A stretch of 64,000 bases of DNA from Glebionis coronaria (Eukaryota > Streptophyta > Magnoliopsida > Asterales > Asteraceae): positions 551,316,630 to 551,380,629 of the forward strand of contig CM046882.1 in NCBI GenBank assembly GCA_025667525.1, in the 5' to 3' direction. The translations under genes and the position numbers were made by a program. Within the stretch, counting starts at the first letter, position 1. The number at the start of each line of letters is the position of its first letter. A model generated the notes under the pieces. The model did no database searches, had not been told where the DNA came from, and was given only the letters and a program-made list of their open reading frames with translations. Positions 33,999 to 46,015 of the stretch are shown here, piece after piece.

Positions 33999-34472
33999 TG
34001 TTGGGATTTAATCCAATTAATCTTCAACATATGAATTAAACATGTTATTCTTACTGTGTGAGGCTGCAAATTGACACAGGAAGAAAACATCAGGAAGTGC
34101 AGAAAGAACAGGCCCATGAAAAGCCTTTATATTTGCTGGTTTGGGCCGCAGGCCAACAAACCCAATAGAAGAAAAATATGGCAGTTGTAGACTTAGGGCT
34201 ATAACGATTAGAATAGAGTCACATCTTTTACTTTTATTGAAACGTTGTGTCTCTTTGATGACAACGATTAGATTAGTATTTATAGATAAGGATTCTGCAA
34301 TTGTAACATAACTAAAATTGTATCAATAACAAAAGAAAGCAGCAATACAATTGATTAGATTCTGGGAATCACTTCTTTGCAAACCTCATTCGATTTCTAT
34401 CAATTATGTTTTTATCATGATTGTTTGATCGTTATTCGATCCTGGAAAACATGTATATAACCCTGTGCAACA
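33999..34472 (+). repeat. 3' LTR of the non-autonomous element
   Basis: Same length and almost the same sequence as 32510-32983, with about five substitutions, mostly transitions (atgaattaaac for atgaatgaaac, aaatatggc for aaacatggc). It follows the purine tract directly and ends at the target copy atcct. Confidence 0.92.
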
Positions 34473-34481
34473 ATCCTCCAT

Positions 34482-34929
34482 CGAATGATAACAACAACGT
34501 TAGTGGTTTAACAAAATTTAGAGATTTCTCAAAAAATACGAATAAGAAATTTGGGCTTGCGCTTAAGTGGTCTGCCTGTATATTCTTGATGTCATAGCCC
34601 AAACTGGAAGCCAGCTCACTATCTTATTTAACAAAAACAAGAAGTAGCTAAAATACAGTAATTGGATTTATCTATGGCGTTTGCACATATATTCGATTAT
34701 TGATTTCGTTAATGTTATGATTATTGTTGGTTAATATTAACGTCGGCATAGAACACGACAACAACTTTATAGTAGATCTAGACGTATGGGAACGTAACAA
34801 ATTTAAAACATACACAGTTTTGTAAACATAGCTTGGCAGGTGCCTCATATTCAAGTTCTTTTTGTGTTTAGTTAGTTTTCTTAAAAAACATACAACTTAA
34901 GTCTAAATAAATCATGTGGATATATTTCA
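34482..34929. other. Upstream region of RBR copy C
   Basis: Shares with the region above copy B the phrase ttgggcttg…ctggtctgcctg in diverged form, so it is the duplicated promoter side. The minus-strand ORF 34672-34854 has no family signal. Confidence 0.5.
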
Positions 34930-35946
34930 GAGCTTCCCGGGCTTGCTTTAGCAGCTTTTATATTGGATAGAGTAGGCCGCAAAATTTCAATGGAGATCAT
35001 GTTAGTATTAGTAAATAGAATGACTTAATTAACCCCAATGGACCTAAACCTCTCACTGGGCTTGGGCCATTATATTTGCTAATAGTTAGTTGATTTTTTC
35101 AATTACTGCCATTAGTTGTCCATCACAATGCGATCATGACGACAGGCTTTCTATTTGAAGCTCATATGTTCATTTCAGTAAGCTTCATTGTTGCCTGTAT
35201 GACTGTATCTATGCCCCAGAAGTATGTCCTATGTAACAATACCCATAAAATTAGAAAATTTTCATAGCTACAGTTACATACTTACAAGCATGCTCATTGT
35301 TCTTGTTAGTTCCACAACTAAGGGTTGCAAGATTTTTCCAATTACTGCCATTAGTTGTCCATCAGAATGCGATCATGACGACGGGTATGAGCAGTGGTTT
35401 AAATGGACGTTGGTCCATGGGCGCGCGGACTAAATGGACTTGGATCAAATGGATTTGGTTTAAATGGGCAATATTAAAGAGAGAAACAAATAGATTAAAA
35501 TTAATTAATTGACAAAAACTAACTATCACATATTGTCCATAATAACCATTTATTTAACCAAATACTTTTATATTGTCAAAATAGTTCAACTAAAATAAAA
35601 GTGAATACTCATTTAGTCCATTAATTCAAAAAAGGGTCCAAATAGCCCAAATTTAACTTATGGACATGATTTGCCACCTCTATCCACAACATTTCAAGTG
35701 TATGCAACGAACTTAAGAGCAACAGGAATTGGAATAGCTACAGCAATAGAAAGAATCGGAGGGATGGTATGCCCTTTGATAGCAGTTGCAATGGGTAGTA
35801 ATTGCCACCAAACGCTACCAGTGGTTTTAATCGAGGTTACCATACTTCTATCAGGTCTAGCTGTTATGTTGCTACCGTTTGAGACAAATGGGAAGGAATT
35901 AGCAGACACGTTAGATCTACCCGTTCAACATGTTGAAGCAGAATGA
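34930..35946 (+). pseudogene. NiaP/SVOP-like transporter copy 2, 3' fragments
   Basis: Three pieces of the C-terminal half of the same MFS family are in order. 34930-35005 reads ELPGLALAAFILDRVGRK and ISMEIM, the family's loop with the RLGRK-type signature. 35095-35235 reads FQLLPLVVHHNAIMTTG and a helix ISVSFIVAC. 35690-35946 reads TNLRATGIGIATAIERIGG, MVCPLIAVAM and ends LPFETNGKELADTL with a natural stop. Between them, 35330-35385 repeats the FQLLPLVVHQNAIMTTG segment, a local duplication. The join YAPEMYPT before TNLRATG is lost. No N-terminal exon is seen upstream, where the RBR copies lie. The last exon is open but the gene is incomplete. Confidence 0.8.
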
Positions 35947-38271
35947 ATGTCCGTCAATCCCCGTATGAATTTCAGTGTTAATCTTTCAGGTAGTTTTACG
36001 GTCGTCTGTATACGTCGTTTCTAGCATCTAGCGTATACTTGGGAGTTATTAGTTATTACTCTGTACAGACAAGATAGGAGTAGAATTGTTGAGTTGACCC
36101 ATTCACCTCAGATTCGATGCTTAAAGGATGGGCATTATCAGCATGCATACCGTTTCGTGTGACATATTCACTCCAGAATTTACTCTTCTCTCTGAGATTA
36201 ATCAACGAAAATATGGATGATTTCCCAGTTTTCCGGTTCCCGGCAGGAGATCCATATGATTTGCCCGCTATTAACTAGTAGAAAGATTAAACAAAGCAAT
36301 TATTAATACGTAATTGTAATACTTAATCCATGCTCGTGAATAAGATGTGCTTAGTAATCAACATTTTGAAATAAGGGATTGCTAAGTTGTGATATTGTCT
36401 TACGGGAAAAAACAATGGAGAGTGAATAATCATAACAAATGAACATAACATTTAACGTAAATAATAGTACGCACTTTGTTTTGGCTTATATAGGCGACGT
36501 GTGGCTTATTTGGTTTTGGGCTTATGCTTCATAAGCTTACTTTTTTATTTTGAAACTTTTCGGCTTATATAAGTTCATTATGACACAATGAACTTATACA
36601 AGGCGAAAATTTTAAAAACAAGCCATAAATTGGTTATAAAACATAAGCACTCGTTCTACGCGTTACACAAGGAAACCTTGATTTTCTCCAAAATTAACTA
36701 AAAATGCAACCGAATTCAACATCAAGAATCGATACTTAAATAAAACTACCTACATAGAGTCACAGGTTTCAACAAAACCAAATAAGCAAACTAAAACTAA
36801 CGATTTGGATAACCAAAAATGGCAATCAAAACATAAATGATTGATCCATTCGCTAATTAATGGGTTGGGAATCAACTAAAATGATACAAATCAAATGGCT
36901 TGGAATCAGATTTTACTTATTACTCATATATATAAACGCAAATAAAGATGAAAAAACTATTGCGGGGTCAGCAAACCGACCAATTTTGCCACCTCGATCT
37001 AGGTCAATTATCTACACTCTCTCACAAGTCGCAAAAGACAAATCACAACTCCCAATGAGGATACCCAAAGGCAGATACAGATATAAATAAAAGAATATTT
37101 TGATTTTTATATAACCCTAGAAAACTTAAGAATCAAACCTCACTAAAAAAATTGCAAAAATAGGTATCAAACATCTAATGTAATAAAATCAACAAATAAA
37201 GCTACACAATACAGCGTGACAGTCTAATGCCTATGAAGGTGCAACATTCGGTTCAAAGTGTTTGGTATATAAGATTTTAGAGAAGTTTAAACAAAATAAT
37301 TATTTTTCCCTTTTTGTAGTACTTCCATGACCACATACAACACAGAACTTGATTCACGCAAGGATGTTCAGATAAATTTTGTATAGCCAGATATAATAGA
37401 GCAAATTGTCCCTCAAATGAAAAGAAGATCAAATAAAGAGACCTAACTAAAAAAATAGGCACCTATATCAATATTTATCTCTCCTTGCATCACGCTTAAA
37501 ATTCATTACAAAAACTACAATGGTACCCGCGCAATGCGGCGGCGGGTGCTCGGCGACGATTTATAAGACGAACAAATATTACACTTTTTGCTCATAAATT
37601 TCAATTTTGTAAATAGATTAAGGTTGAAGTTGTAAAAAATTAAGTCGAAACAAAATAAACCCACTAAAAGCGAAAACACTAAAAGTAATATAAAATATAT
37701 AAAAAAGGATGTTGGATTAAAGAGCATGAAATCTTAATAAATATGGTGAAATTAGGTTATGAAAAAATAAATATATAAAAAGATATTTCAATTTAAAAAT
37801 AAAAATAAGTTTTTAATAGGCTATTAAAAAAGAGATGATTATTAAGAATGCACATATTGTTACAAATATATCTTTCCATAACAAGCAATTTTATATGTCT
37901 TAATTTTCAGACTTTCTAAATTTAGTATTGTCACAAATGTTTTATAATAGAAAGATAAGATAAGAAAAATAAGATATGATATATATATGCACTTTCTAGC
38001 TCAAGATATTCCACAAGACTGGTGAAGACGACGTCCATCATGTCCAAATCTACTTGCCAAAGATGCTCATTGCTTCAAAGAGAAAAGGCATTAACAAAAG
38101 TGTGGATAGTTAATAATATTTTAGAACTTACAACAACAAATACCTAAAATTTTCAAAAGGTCATAGAAGAGATTCAAAAAATACTAGAGAGTAGAACTAA
38201 CGAATTTGATATCGAACAAATTCCTAACTAGGCAGAAAAGTATTCCTTGCATTTACACAAATGAATGTAAG
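35947..38271. other. AT-rich intergenic region
   Basis: No supported gene. 36480-36660 is rich in ggcttatataagttcatt-type words in both orientations, like the block at 25.7-26.7 kb, and is probably a MITE remnant. 37518-37560 is a sharp GC-rich spot (acccgcgcaatgcggcggcg) able to fold into a hairpin, possibly the end of a Helitron-like element, which I cannot confirm. The minus-strand ORF 37515-37727 crosses it and has no family signal. Confidence 0.45.
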
Positions 38272-38446
38272 TGTTGGGTATTTTCTTAGCCCATGAGGTT
38301 AAGTAGCCCAGCATCTTAAGGCCCATTAGGTTCCATTGAGTCCCTTATTTAAAGAAAACTTCTGCTGGAAGTTTGCTTGTGAAAAACAAGAGAGAAGAGA
38401 AGAAAAAGAAAATTTGGAGTCATATACCACCAAAACCCAACAGCAG

Positions 38447-41400
38447 TGATGGGATGGCATTTATACATAATCTCATCGTTCTTTTCGGTCTTTAAATGCA
38501 TAAAAATGTCATAAAATACCATATATATATATGCTTGTATTTGTTTACTTGTGTATTTTAGGTATGGATATCGTGAAAAAGACAAAAAATCACAAGAAAC
38601 AAGGAAAAACGGACACGAGAAACAAAGTCGTACAAAGAACCGGGCCCTAGTTCATGATTTATCCAACAAATACCCTTGAAGACTTGAAGATATGCAAGAT
38701 TTATCCTCAATGAATGAAGAAATGACACTTAAAACCCTTGTGAAATCATAATTACAAGTTTGGTCCCTTAAGTTTGTCAAAATTACACAAATGGTCCTTC
38801 AACTATGAAGAAATGGCAAGATTAGTCCCTCAACTATTCAAATTTGTCATTAATGGTCCCTCATGAAGCCAAAGATACATTGAAGACTTTTGAAGATCAA
38901 CAATGTCCAAAATCAGTCCTTGAACTATTCAAAAATGGCAAAAACAACCGTTGAAACACTTTAAAAAAAGTTTTGTGCCAAAAGTGTGAAAATCAGAACT
39001 TGTATAACAAAGGAATACGTTTTATAGGGATGAAATTCTTATTATACATGTTTGGCCAAAGAACAAGGACTAATGTTGTGCAAGTGAAACATTTGAAACA
39101 AAATTGCGCCAAACACACAACTTTCCCCCAAAATCGGATCAAAAACATTATTGTTTACCTTTCTTCACCCCCAGAAATTACTTCACTTAAACAAAGGGTA
39201 ATTTTCAATTACCTTGGCACATGTGTGATTCACACATGCAGAAACACATCCCACACCAAAAACCCTCACCCCCACTCACCAAGAGGCCCCACCATTCAAC
39301 ACGTCAACCAATCAAAACACAACTTCCTCTCCAAGTAAGCTGACATGGCAAGATCAACAACCCACACTCTTAGCTTCATCCCAAAGCTATTTTATACGGT
39401 TTGGATCATTTTGGACAGCTCACAACCAAGAATCGTCTAGAAGACCTCAAGGATATTATATGAAATTCACTTCTAGGGTTTGTGAACAGTGTAGGCTTAG
39501 TATTTGTTTATAAAAGGAGACCTCAACCTGTGAGAGTCCCTTTGTTCCAGTTTTAGGCTATCAATCTTTGTAATCCCTTTTTAAGTTAATAAAATTTGAT
39601 TTTCAGAAATTTGTGAAATCTTGTTCTTGTTTATTAAAAGTTGGTGTTAGAATAGCCTAATTTTGAGTTCCATTTTAATGTTTGAAGGTTTTTGAGGCAA
39701 GGTTTTAATTGATAAGGCTTGTGTTTCAAAAATCAGAAAGTTTTGAATATTTGATCTCACTTTATTGTTTGTTCATCTTAGCAGCATTGGAAGCTGGTAC
39801 TTGTTTTGCTAGTACCTCAGCTCAAACAATCCAGGGCCTGGATGTAGGTCTTGGAGGTTTGCATCTTCTCCCTTTTCATTTTCTCTTTAAATTTCTAAAT
39901 ATTTGTGATTTTTGCTTGATTGTTCTTGAATCTGTGTTTTTATGGTTGATTATTATTTATCTGGTATTGTTTGATGTTTTTGAGGTGTTGTTAGCTTGAT
40001 TTGTGGGTTAAATCTTGATAATCCTTTGAAAACTTGTCAAAACAGGTTATTAAGGGGTGTTTGGGTTAGCAGGATTTGTGGTTTGTTGAGTCTTGGTTTT
40101 GTGTTGTTATCTGTTGGTACATGTGTATCTGATATACTTGGTAACTTATTTGCATATTTTGTGGTTTGAAACACCTAGATTCTAAATAGGGCTATAAAAT
40201 CTTGTTTACTTGATAAATTTGGCTTAGGTTTAAGGGACACCTAGATCTAATCATAGACTAGGGCTAACAAGTGATTAAACCTAGTTAATATCACCAGGGA
40301 AAGAGATTTGAGTGCCTGAATTTGGATCTGTGGTCAATTATATCAGCAAAGTAGGCTTGTGTTCTTGTAGTTCATATCAGTAACCTTAATCTGCTTTGAT
40401 CTTGTTCTTTACCTTGTTTCAGTGCTTGGTATAAGTTTGTTTGTGCTTATTCATAGTTTATATAGCTTGTGTATGCATCCTGTTGAATTTGGTTGGCTTA
40501 TTCATGCTATATCTGCTTATTTGTGCATAACTACTTATTTTCCCAAGTCTGTGCAATATATGGTGACTGTTTGATTAATCTGGGCTTATTGTGTGAACCA
40601 AATTGTGATTTTCTTGTTGATATTGACTCCTTGTGATTCACTGATCACAAGGGTGCCCTTGTTTCCAATTGAGTTCAAATAAATCTCTCTAAAAAGCTTG
40701 GTCAAATAGTCAAAGCAGTGGGAACTCCTTCCCCCTGCTGCTAGCCACTACTAGTGTTAATTGGGTTTCAGCTTATCAATAAGCTATAATAGCTTATTTT
40801 AACCAGCAAAAACTTGGATTTTGTAATAGGTGCTCATTATTTGACCCATTTATTCATACTGGAGCATTTGGTGGGTTGACTTTAGGGTTTGACTAGAAAA
40901 CCAACCTAATTGACTTTTTCATAAGTGCTTATTGGTTCATTCTGGCTTATTGGTTTAGCTTATTGGAATTTTGTTGATTGATTTGGCTTATTGAGTTCAT
41001 TTGTGACATTTTGCAAGTTGAATCAAGTTCTGAGGTGCCCTAAATCTCAAACCCGACTATTTTGTCTTTTAGTGAAATTGTACTTTTCTTATTTCGGGCT
41101 TATTGAGTGTGCTTTTTCAAAATTTCTTTTTACAGATCTCTTAAGCATCCCAAAATAAGGTTGTGTGTCAAATTAGCGCTTATGGCATTAGCTTATTGCT
41201 TAATGGGCTAAAAAGCCCAATAAGGATAAGCTGTTTGCTTATTAAGCTGTGATAAGCTCACTTTCAGCTTTTGGGCCTTTAGAGTTTTGTGTTTAGAATC
41301 AAATTTTGAGTCAGATTGGGCTTTTCCAAGTCAATTGGGCCAAGTTTGACTTTTTGGGCTAAAAAGCCTATTTAAGTGGACTATTTTTTGTTTTGGCCCA

Positions 41401-42205
41401 TTTGAGGGCCCAATAGGGATATTCTGGTCATTTCACTTTCATTTTATGTTTAATTAGGTTAAAATAAACTAGTTTGCATGTTTTTAGAATTTTTTATAAT
41501 TTTTGGATTTTTAATATTATTTTAATATTATTTTATTATTATTTTTCAAATTTCACATTTTTCAACTTTTTACATTTTTCTTAGCTTAAATACATTACAA
41601 TAGGAATTTTGCAACTCTTAGAATAATTTTATCACCTTTAGATTAATTTTTATAATTATTTTAAGTTTTTTTAGTTTTTAAATCATTTTAAATAGTTTCT
41701 ATTAGTTTTAAATTTTCTAAAAATAGTTTTTAATCTTTTTAGGTCATTTCAGGGTTTACCAATAGAAAAATCTTTATTTGCGCTTTTTGATAATTTATTT
41801 GATTTTTAGGGCTTTAATTAGCATTTAAAAATTAAATATTTAATTATTTAAAAGGTTTGAAAAAGTTTTGATCATTGGTAAACTCTTAGTTTATTTATTT
41901 TGATTTTTGGTGAATTTTTGGTAATTTTTAGAATTAAATTTTATTTTAGCTTATTTTACGGTTTTACGTTAAGTCTTAGTAGTAATTAATTTCACGCCTT
42001 CGTCATTCTCTTTTCTCATCCCCTTCTAACCAATATTAATCTCAAATCATTTACATCTTAGTCACATACATATACCTCCTTGGGAAACGAACTTTCATAT
42101 CATAAGGGTCATTAGTGCTTGATTTTCCTAAATCATCACTTAATAATTACCGCTCATTTACGCTCTTTTGTTTTCCTAAACAAGAGGTGTAATTTACCAC
42201 AATCA
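38447..42205 (+). repeat. 5' LTR of the Athila-like element
   Basis: 3759 bp, TGAT…ATCA, matching 50793-54549 with a few per cent differences and small indels. A TATA box tataaaag is at 39509-39516, followed about 80 bp on by ttaataaaatttg, a likely polyadenylation signal, so the transcribed region probably begins near 39540. The ORF 39709-39999 recurs in the other LTR and is not a gene. Confidence 0.92.
39509..39516 (+). promoter_or_regulatory. TATA box in the Athila-like 5' LTR
   Basis: tataaaag followed by a purine stretch, kept identical in both LTRs (39509 and 51844). It is the likely core promoter of the element. Confidence 0.6.
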
Positions 42206-42944
42206 TTTTGGCGCCGCTGCCGGGGAGGTGTGTCGTGATTAATTTGTCTTGTTGTTTTTAATATTAACCATAAATAGTATTTGTATTAGTAGAACTCTAC
42301 TAATACGTATTATCGGTTAAATTAGTTTTTTTTGTGAAGTTATTATTACTATATTGTATTAAGTATCACAATAAATACAAATATCTCCAAAAGTGTGAAA
42401 ACACAACCTTAATTGGGATTTGATCTCCTAATTATTGTATTCGAATCTCAATCAAAAAGAAAAAGGCAAAAATAGATAAATACTTTCGTGAAGCTCGATT
42501 TTGAAAAATACGAACTATAAGGTGGGTATAAGGCGGGTATTATAAAATATACCCTAAGGAAAAAGGCTCTTAAGTGCTTCGCGCCGCCTCGTTTCCCCGC
42601 TTGCTTGTGAGTATTTTGAGATTGAAGGCTAATCGAGGGTTTTGCCGCCCAAAGTATTATTACGTATAATATATTTGCTTGGTTTTCTTTGTGATTAAAC
42701 CCTCTTGAACAATTTGGTTTTCACCAAAGTTCTAAAGTCATTCGAAGGCGTTCACTCCACGTGATCGTTTTCATTCTTTTGAGGCTTCTTTAATCAAGAG
42801 TTTGATTCTAGGAGAGATTTGGTAGATTGTTGTCTACGAAGATACACCAAAATCCAAAAAATTAAAAACAATCAAAAACACAAAAAAAATTGAAAATTCA
42901 CAAAACACTCAAAAAGAATCTTCTTTGCTCACCTCCCATTCTTC
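42206..42944 (+). other. Leader of the Athila-like element
   Basis: About 740 bp between LTR and gag ATG, AT-rich and ending in an A-rich run (caaaaaatccaaaaaatta). No ORF is supported. Confidence 0.5.
42209..42226 (+). other. Primer binding site, tRNA-Asp type
   Basis: tggcgccgctgccgggga, complementary to the 3' end of plant tRNA-Asp with one mismatch, lies three bases after the LTR. Use of tRNA-Asp is common in Athila elements. Confidence 0.8.
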
Positions 42945-44305
42945 GTGAAGTTTATGATCACTCGTAATCAAGCAAAACGAGCTCGTAAACGTCTTCAAAA
43001 GCAAGCCAATCAAGAGACGTTGATTGAAGAACAAAATCCAATTGTTGAACCTATTGTAGAACAAGAAGTCGTCATGGCTAATCGTACTATGATGGAGTTG
43101 CTACAAGCACCCACCGAGGGTTTTGGAGAGGCCATTGTGATTCCCGCTATCCTTGCGGAGAATTTCGAGATTAAGACGGGTTTAATGTCGATGTTACAAG
43201 CTAATAAGTTTAGAGGTCATGAGAAAGACAACCCGCATTATCACATTAGGAATTTTAATCGTCTCACCGCTACTAGCAAGTTTAAGGATGTTCCACATGA
43301 CGCCATTAAGATGATGTTGTTTCCATACTCGTTAGATGGACCCGCAAAAATTTGGCTTGAGAAAGAACCGCCAAATTCGATTTTGACATGGGGTGATCTC
43401 GTTTCTAATTTTGTGAACAAATTTTTTCCACCATCTAAGACAACACATTTGAAAATTGAGATTTCAAAAGATTTGTGCAAAGAAACAATGAAAGTTTTTC
43501 AATGCCATGGGAACGCTTTAAAGAAATGTTACATAAATGTCCACACCATGATTTTTCGGAATTGCATCAAATTGATACTTTTTATAATGGGCTTAATGAT
43601 CATGAACGAGATTACTTGAATGCCGCCGCGGGTGGTAATTTTTTGTGCAAAACGACCGATGAAGCTTTAAAGATTATCGAGAATAGATCTAAGGTTTATA
43701 GCCCTCGTAACACACCGAGTGTTGCCAATTTGGGTTCGTCATCGTCGTCATTGTCTCGTAGCATTAATGCCTTACATGATGAAGCTAATGAGGAAAATCG
43801 GGTGTTCGATAGATTTGCTAATCTTATGTCTCATTGGAAAGCTCAAGAAGCTTCAAATTCCGCTTCGGTTAAAGCGGTTGCTAAGAGTTGTTTGTCTTGT
43901 GGTGGAGCTCATGATCTTTCCGAGTGCATTACCGCGGATGGTAACACTTCGAGTGCTTATGTAGAAACGGGAACTTACAACCAAAACGGCCAAGGTTCCC
44001 GCCCAAATCAAGCTCCACCAAATCAAAATGCTAATAACTATCGAAACAACAACCAAGGTGGTAATTATCAAGGAAATTCACGTAACTACAACAAAGGGAA
44101 TTATCAAAGTGGGAATGGACAAGTCACTAATCAAAACCAAAACCGTGATTTTCAAAACACTACACAAGGTTTTCAAAATGCTCACACTAAAAATCTTCAA
44201 GGAGAATTTTTGGATTATGCTAAAGCAAATGATGCTAAATTTGATAACATACAACGTGAGATGATTAGCTTAAGATCCGAGTTGAAAAACGAGCTTAAAA
44301 ACTAA
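42945..44305 (+). pseudogene. Athila-like gag, frameshifted
   Basis: MITRNQAKRARKRLQKQ begins at 42945. Residues 60-180 form the capsid domain (PAILAENFEIKTGLMSML, FPYSLDGPAKIWLEKEPP, WGDLVSNFVNKFFP). Frame changes between 43455 and 43500 and continues as FSMPWERFKEMLHKCPHHDF, LNDHERDYLNAAAGG, a knuckle-like CLSCGGAHDLSEC, and then a long Asn/Gln-rich tract (NYRNNNQGGNYQGN). A stop at 44303-44305 separates it from the next part. Gag forms the particle. One frameshift and one stop make this copy non-functional. Confidence 0.88.
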
Positions 44306-44338
44306 CTTGCTAATGAACTTAAAACTCATGCAAATAAA

Positions 44339-46015
44339 ATGGAAGGAAATGTCCAACGTCTTCAACAAAATCAACAAAAGATGGAACAAGGACAACATGA
44401 GATTAAGCAAGAATTGTTAAAAGCGGATGCTAGGCAATCAAAATTTGAAGACCGAATGGCTAAAATGTTTGAAGCAATCATGTGTAAACCTTCTTCCTCG
44501 GGTGGTCTTCCTAGTGATACCATTGCAAACCCGAAGGGAGAAATGAAGGTTATTACTACACGAAGTGGTAAACCATTCAAGGAACCAATCTCTCGTCCAA
44601 GTACTTCTACGGAGAAGGAAATCGAGAAAGAACCCGAGGTGATGGTCGAAAAGGAGCATATCACCATCCCACGAAGTACCGCTCAAACCACACCTACGGT
44701 TGAACCAATACCAATCATGGAACCTGAGATTCCAAGGCCGTTGCCTAATGTCCAACCCACACCACCCTTACCTTACCCTTCGAGACGAAACAAAGAGAAA
44801 TTGCAAGAACGTAACAAACAACAAATCGAGCTTTCTATAAAAATGTTTCAACAAGTGCATTTTGATGTGAGTTTAGCCGACGCGTTGTTGTATATGCCTC
44901 GTTTCACTTCCACTTTTAAAAGTATGATGAGCGATAAGGAAAAGCTTTCAAAGCTTGCTAATTGTTCTTCGGTTTATCTTAACCGCATACCGAAAAAAGT
45001 TGGTGACCCCAGAAAGTTTCTCATTCCTTGTGACATACAAGATATGAAAGAATGCCTCGCCTTGGCCGATCTTGGTGCGAGCATTAATTTGATGCCATTT
45101 TCCATTTGGAAATCGCTTTCGCTTCCGGCTCTCATTCCTTCGAACATGTCTATCGAGATGGCCGTTCATTCTATCATTTTAGCATGTGGAGTAGCCGAAG
45201 ATGTTTTCGTGAAAGTGGGGAAGTTATACTATCCCGTTGATTTCATAGTAGTTGACATCCCCGCGGATCCTCAAGTTCCTCTAATTTTAGGTCGTTCATT
45301 TTTAGACACCTCGAGATCGCTTATCGACGTTCATGCAAGAACTATCACTTTGAGATTCAACGAAGAGGAACTTGTTATAAACGCTACTCAAAACTCGAAA
45401 CCTTCTCACGTTTATGCAATCGCTACCATCAATCACATTGACATCGTTGATGTGGTTTGCGATGAGTTTTCACAAGAAGTGTTAGGTTTTTCCGATTGCT
45501 CGTCAAGAGGCAATCCCACTATTTTGGATCCGATTCTTGCTAATTCTACACCAAATCTCACTCCATTCCAAGGAGGCGATCTCACTTCAAATGAAATAGA
45601 CAATGAAGATGAGGTGTTGATTAGCGATGATACTTTTATTCCACCATTTCTTCCGCCGATGGAAGTTATGAGTGTTGAACCAAAATCTTCAATCGAGGAA
45701 CCACCTATCCTTGAATTGAAAGATCTTCCTTCTCACCTTGAATACGCATTCTTGGAAGGTGATGGCAAGTTTCCGGTTATTATTGCAATTGGTCTTGCTA
45801 ATGATGAAAAACCCAAGCTCTTGAAAGTTCTTAAAGCTCATAAAGGGGCAATTGCATGGAAAATTTCCAACATTAAGGGTATTGACCCAAAATTTTGTAC
45901 TCACGAGATTTTAATGGAGGAGGAATACAAACCCGCAATTCAAAGTCAAAGAAGGGTGAATCCTAAAATTCACGATGTCATTAAAAAGGAAGTGTTGAAA
46001 CTCCTTGACGCATGA
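44339..46015 (+). pseudogene. Athila-like Gag-Pol linker and protease
   Basis: This open stretch of 558 codons continues the polyprotein. It begins with a coiled-coil, glutamine-rich segment (QNQQKMEQGQHEIKQ), has a TRSGKPFKEP block typical of Athila Gag-Pol, and then a protease-like domain with LADLGASINLMP (near 45060) and VPLILGRSFLDTSR. The protease motif is DLGAS rather than DTGA, which I see as the usual variant in this group but cannot check here. It ends at a TGA (46013) in LLDAGMIYP-type sequence. Confidence 0.82.

Larger units (their letters stand above)
32510..34472 (+). mobile_element. Non-autonomous LTR retrotransposon (TRIM/LARD-like), inserted in RBR copy C
   Basis: A 1963-bp element is flanked by atcct at 32505-32509 and 34473-34477. 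It has two 474-bp LTRs that differ at about five positions (roughly 1%), an iMet primer site tggtatcagagc at 32985-32996 and a purine tract agggggag at 33991-33998. The 1-kb internal part is purine-rich and contains no coding region. It must use proteins of another element, probably copia-type from the TGTTGGG LTR start and primer. The low LTR difference makes it the youngest LTR insertion with a clear pair in this window. Confidence 0.93.
27807..34481 (-). pseudogene. RBR-type E3 ubiquitin ligase copy C, interrupted by two transposons
   Basis: The ATG is at 34481. After ATGG the duplicated AGGAT brackets a 1963-bp LTR element, and exon 1 resumes at 32504. It encodes RING1 (ANSS…HSFCTACMIKYIQ, CPHESC), then an extra 4 bp near 32207 (ttatatatgtgag) shifts the frame. 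The IBR (YCPNKACSELI, CVCPSCLEPFCYKC) and RING2 start (CPKCKHCIEFLGGSHIVKC) follow in the other frame. The reactive cysteine is serine, as in copy A. Exon 1 ends at …atgcag (31904), where a CACTA element (31903-28441) begins. The intron continues at 28437 with gtttgt. Exon 2 (27954-27807, after ttgcag) reads CGTKFCYWCLKKLPF. Both insertions plus the frameshift abolish the product. Confidence 0.88.

Noticed and set aside
37515..37727. Hydrophobic 70-codon minus-strand ORF as a membrane protein
   Set aside because: Low-complexity AT-rich sequence codes for many hydrophobic residues by chance. No homologue is recognised and it crosses a GC-rich hairpin typical of a transposon end.
39709..39999. 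A 96-codon ORF as a gene, repeated at 52044-52334
   Set aside because: Both copies lie at the same place in the two Athila-like LTRs. The repetition comes from LTR identity, and the reading has no domain.
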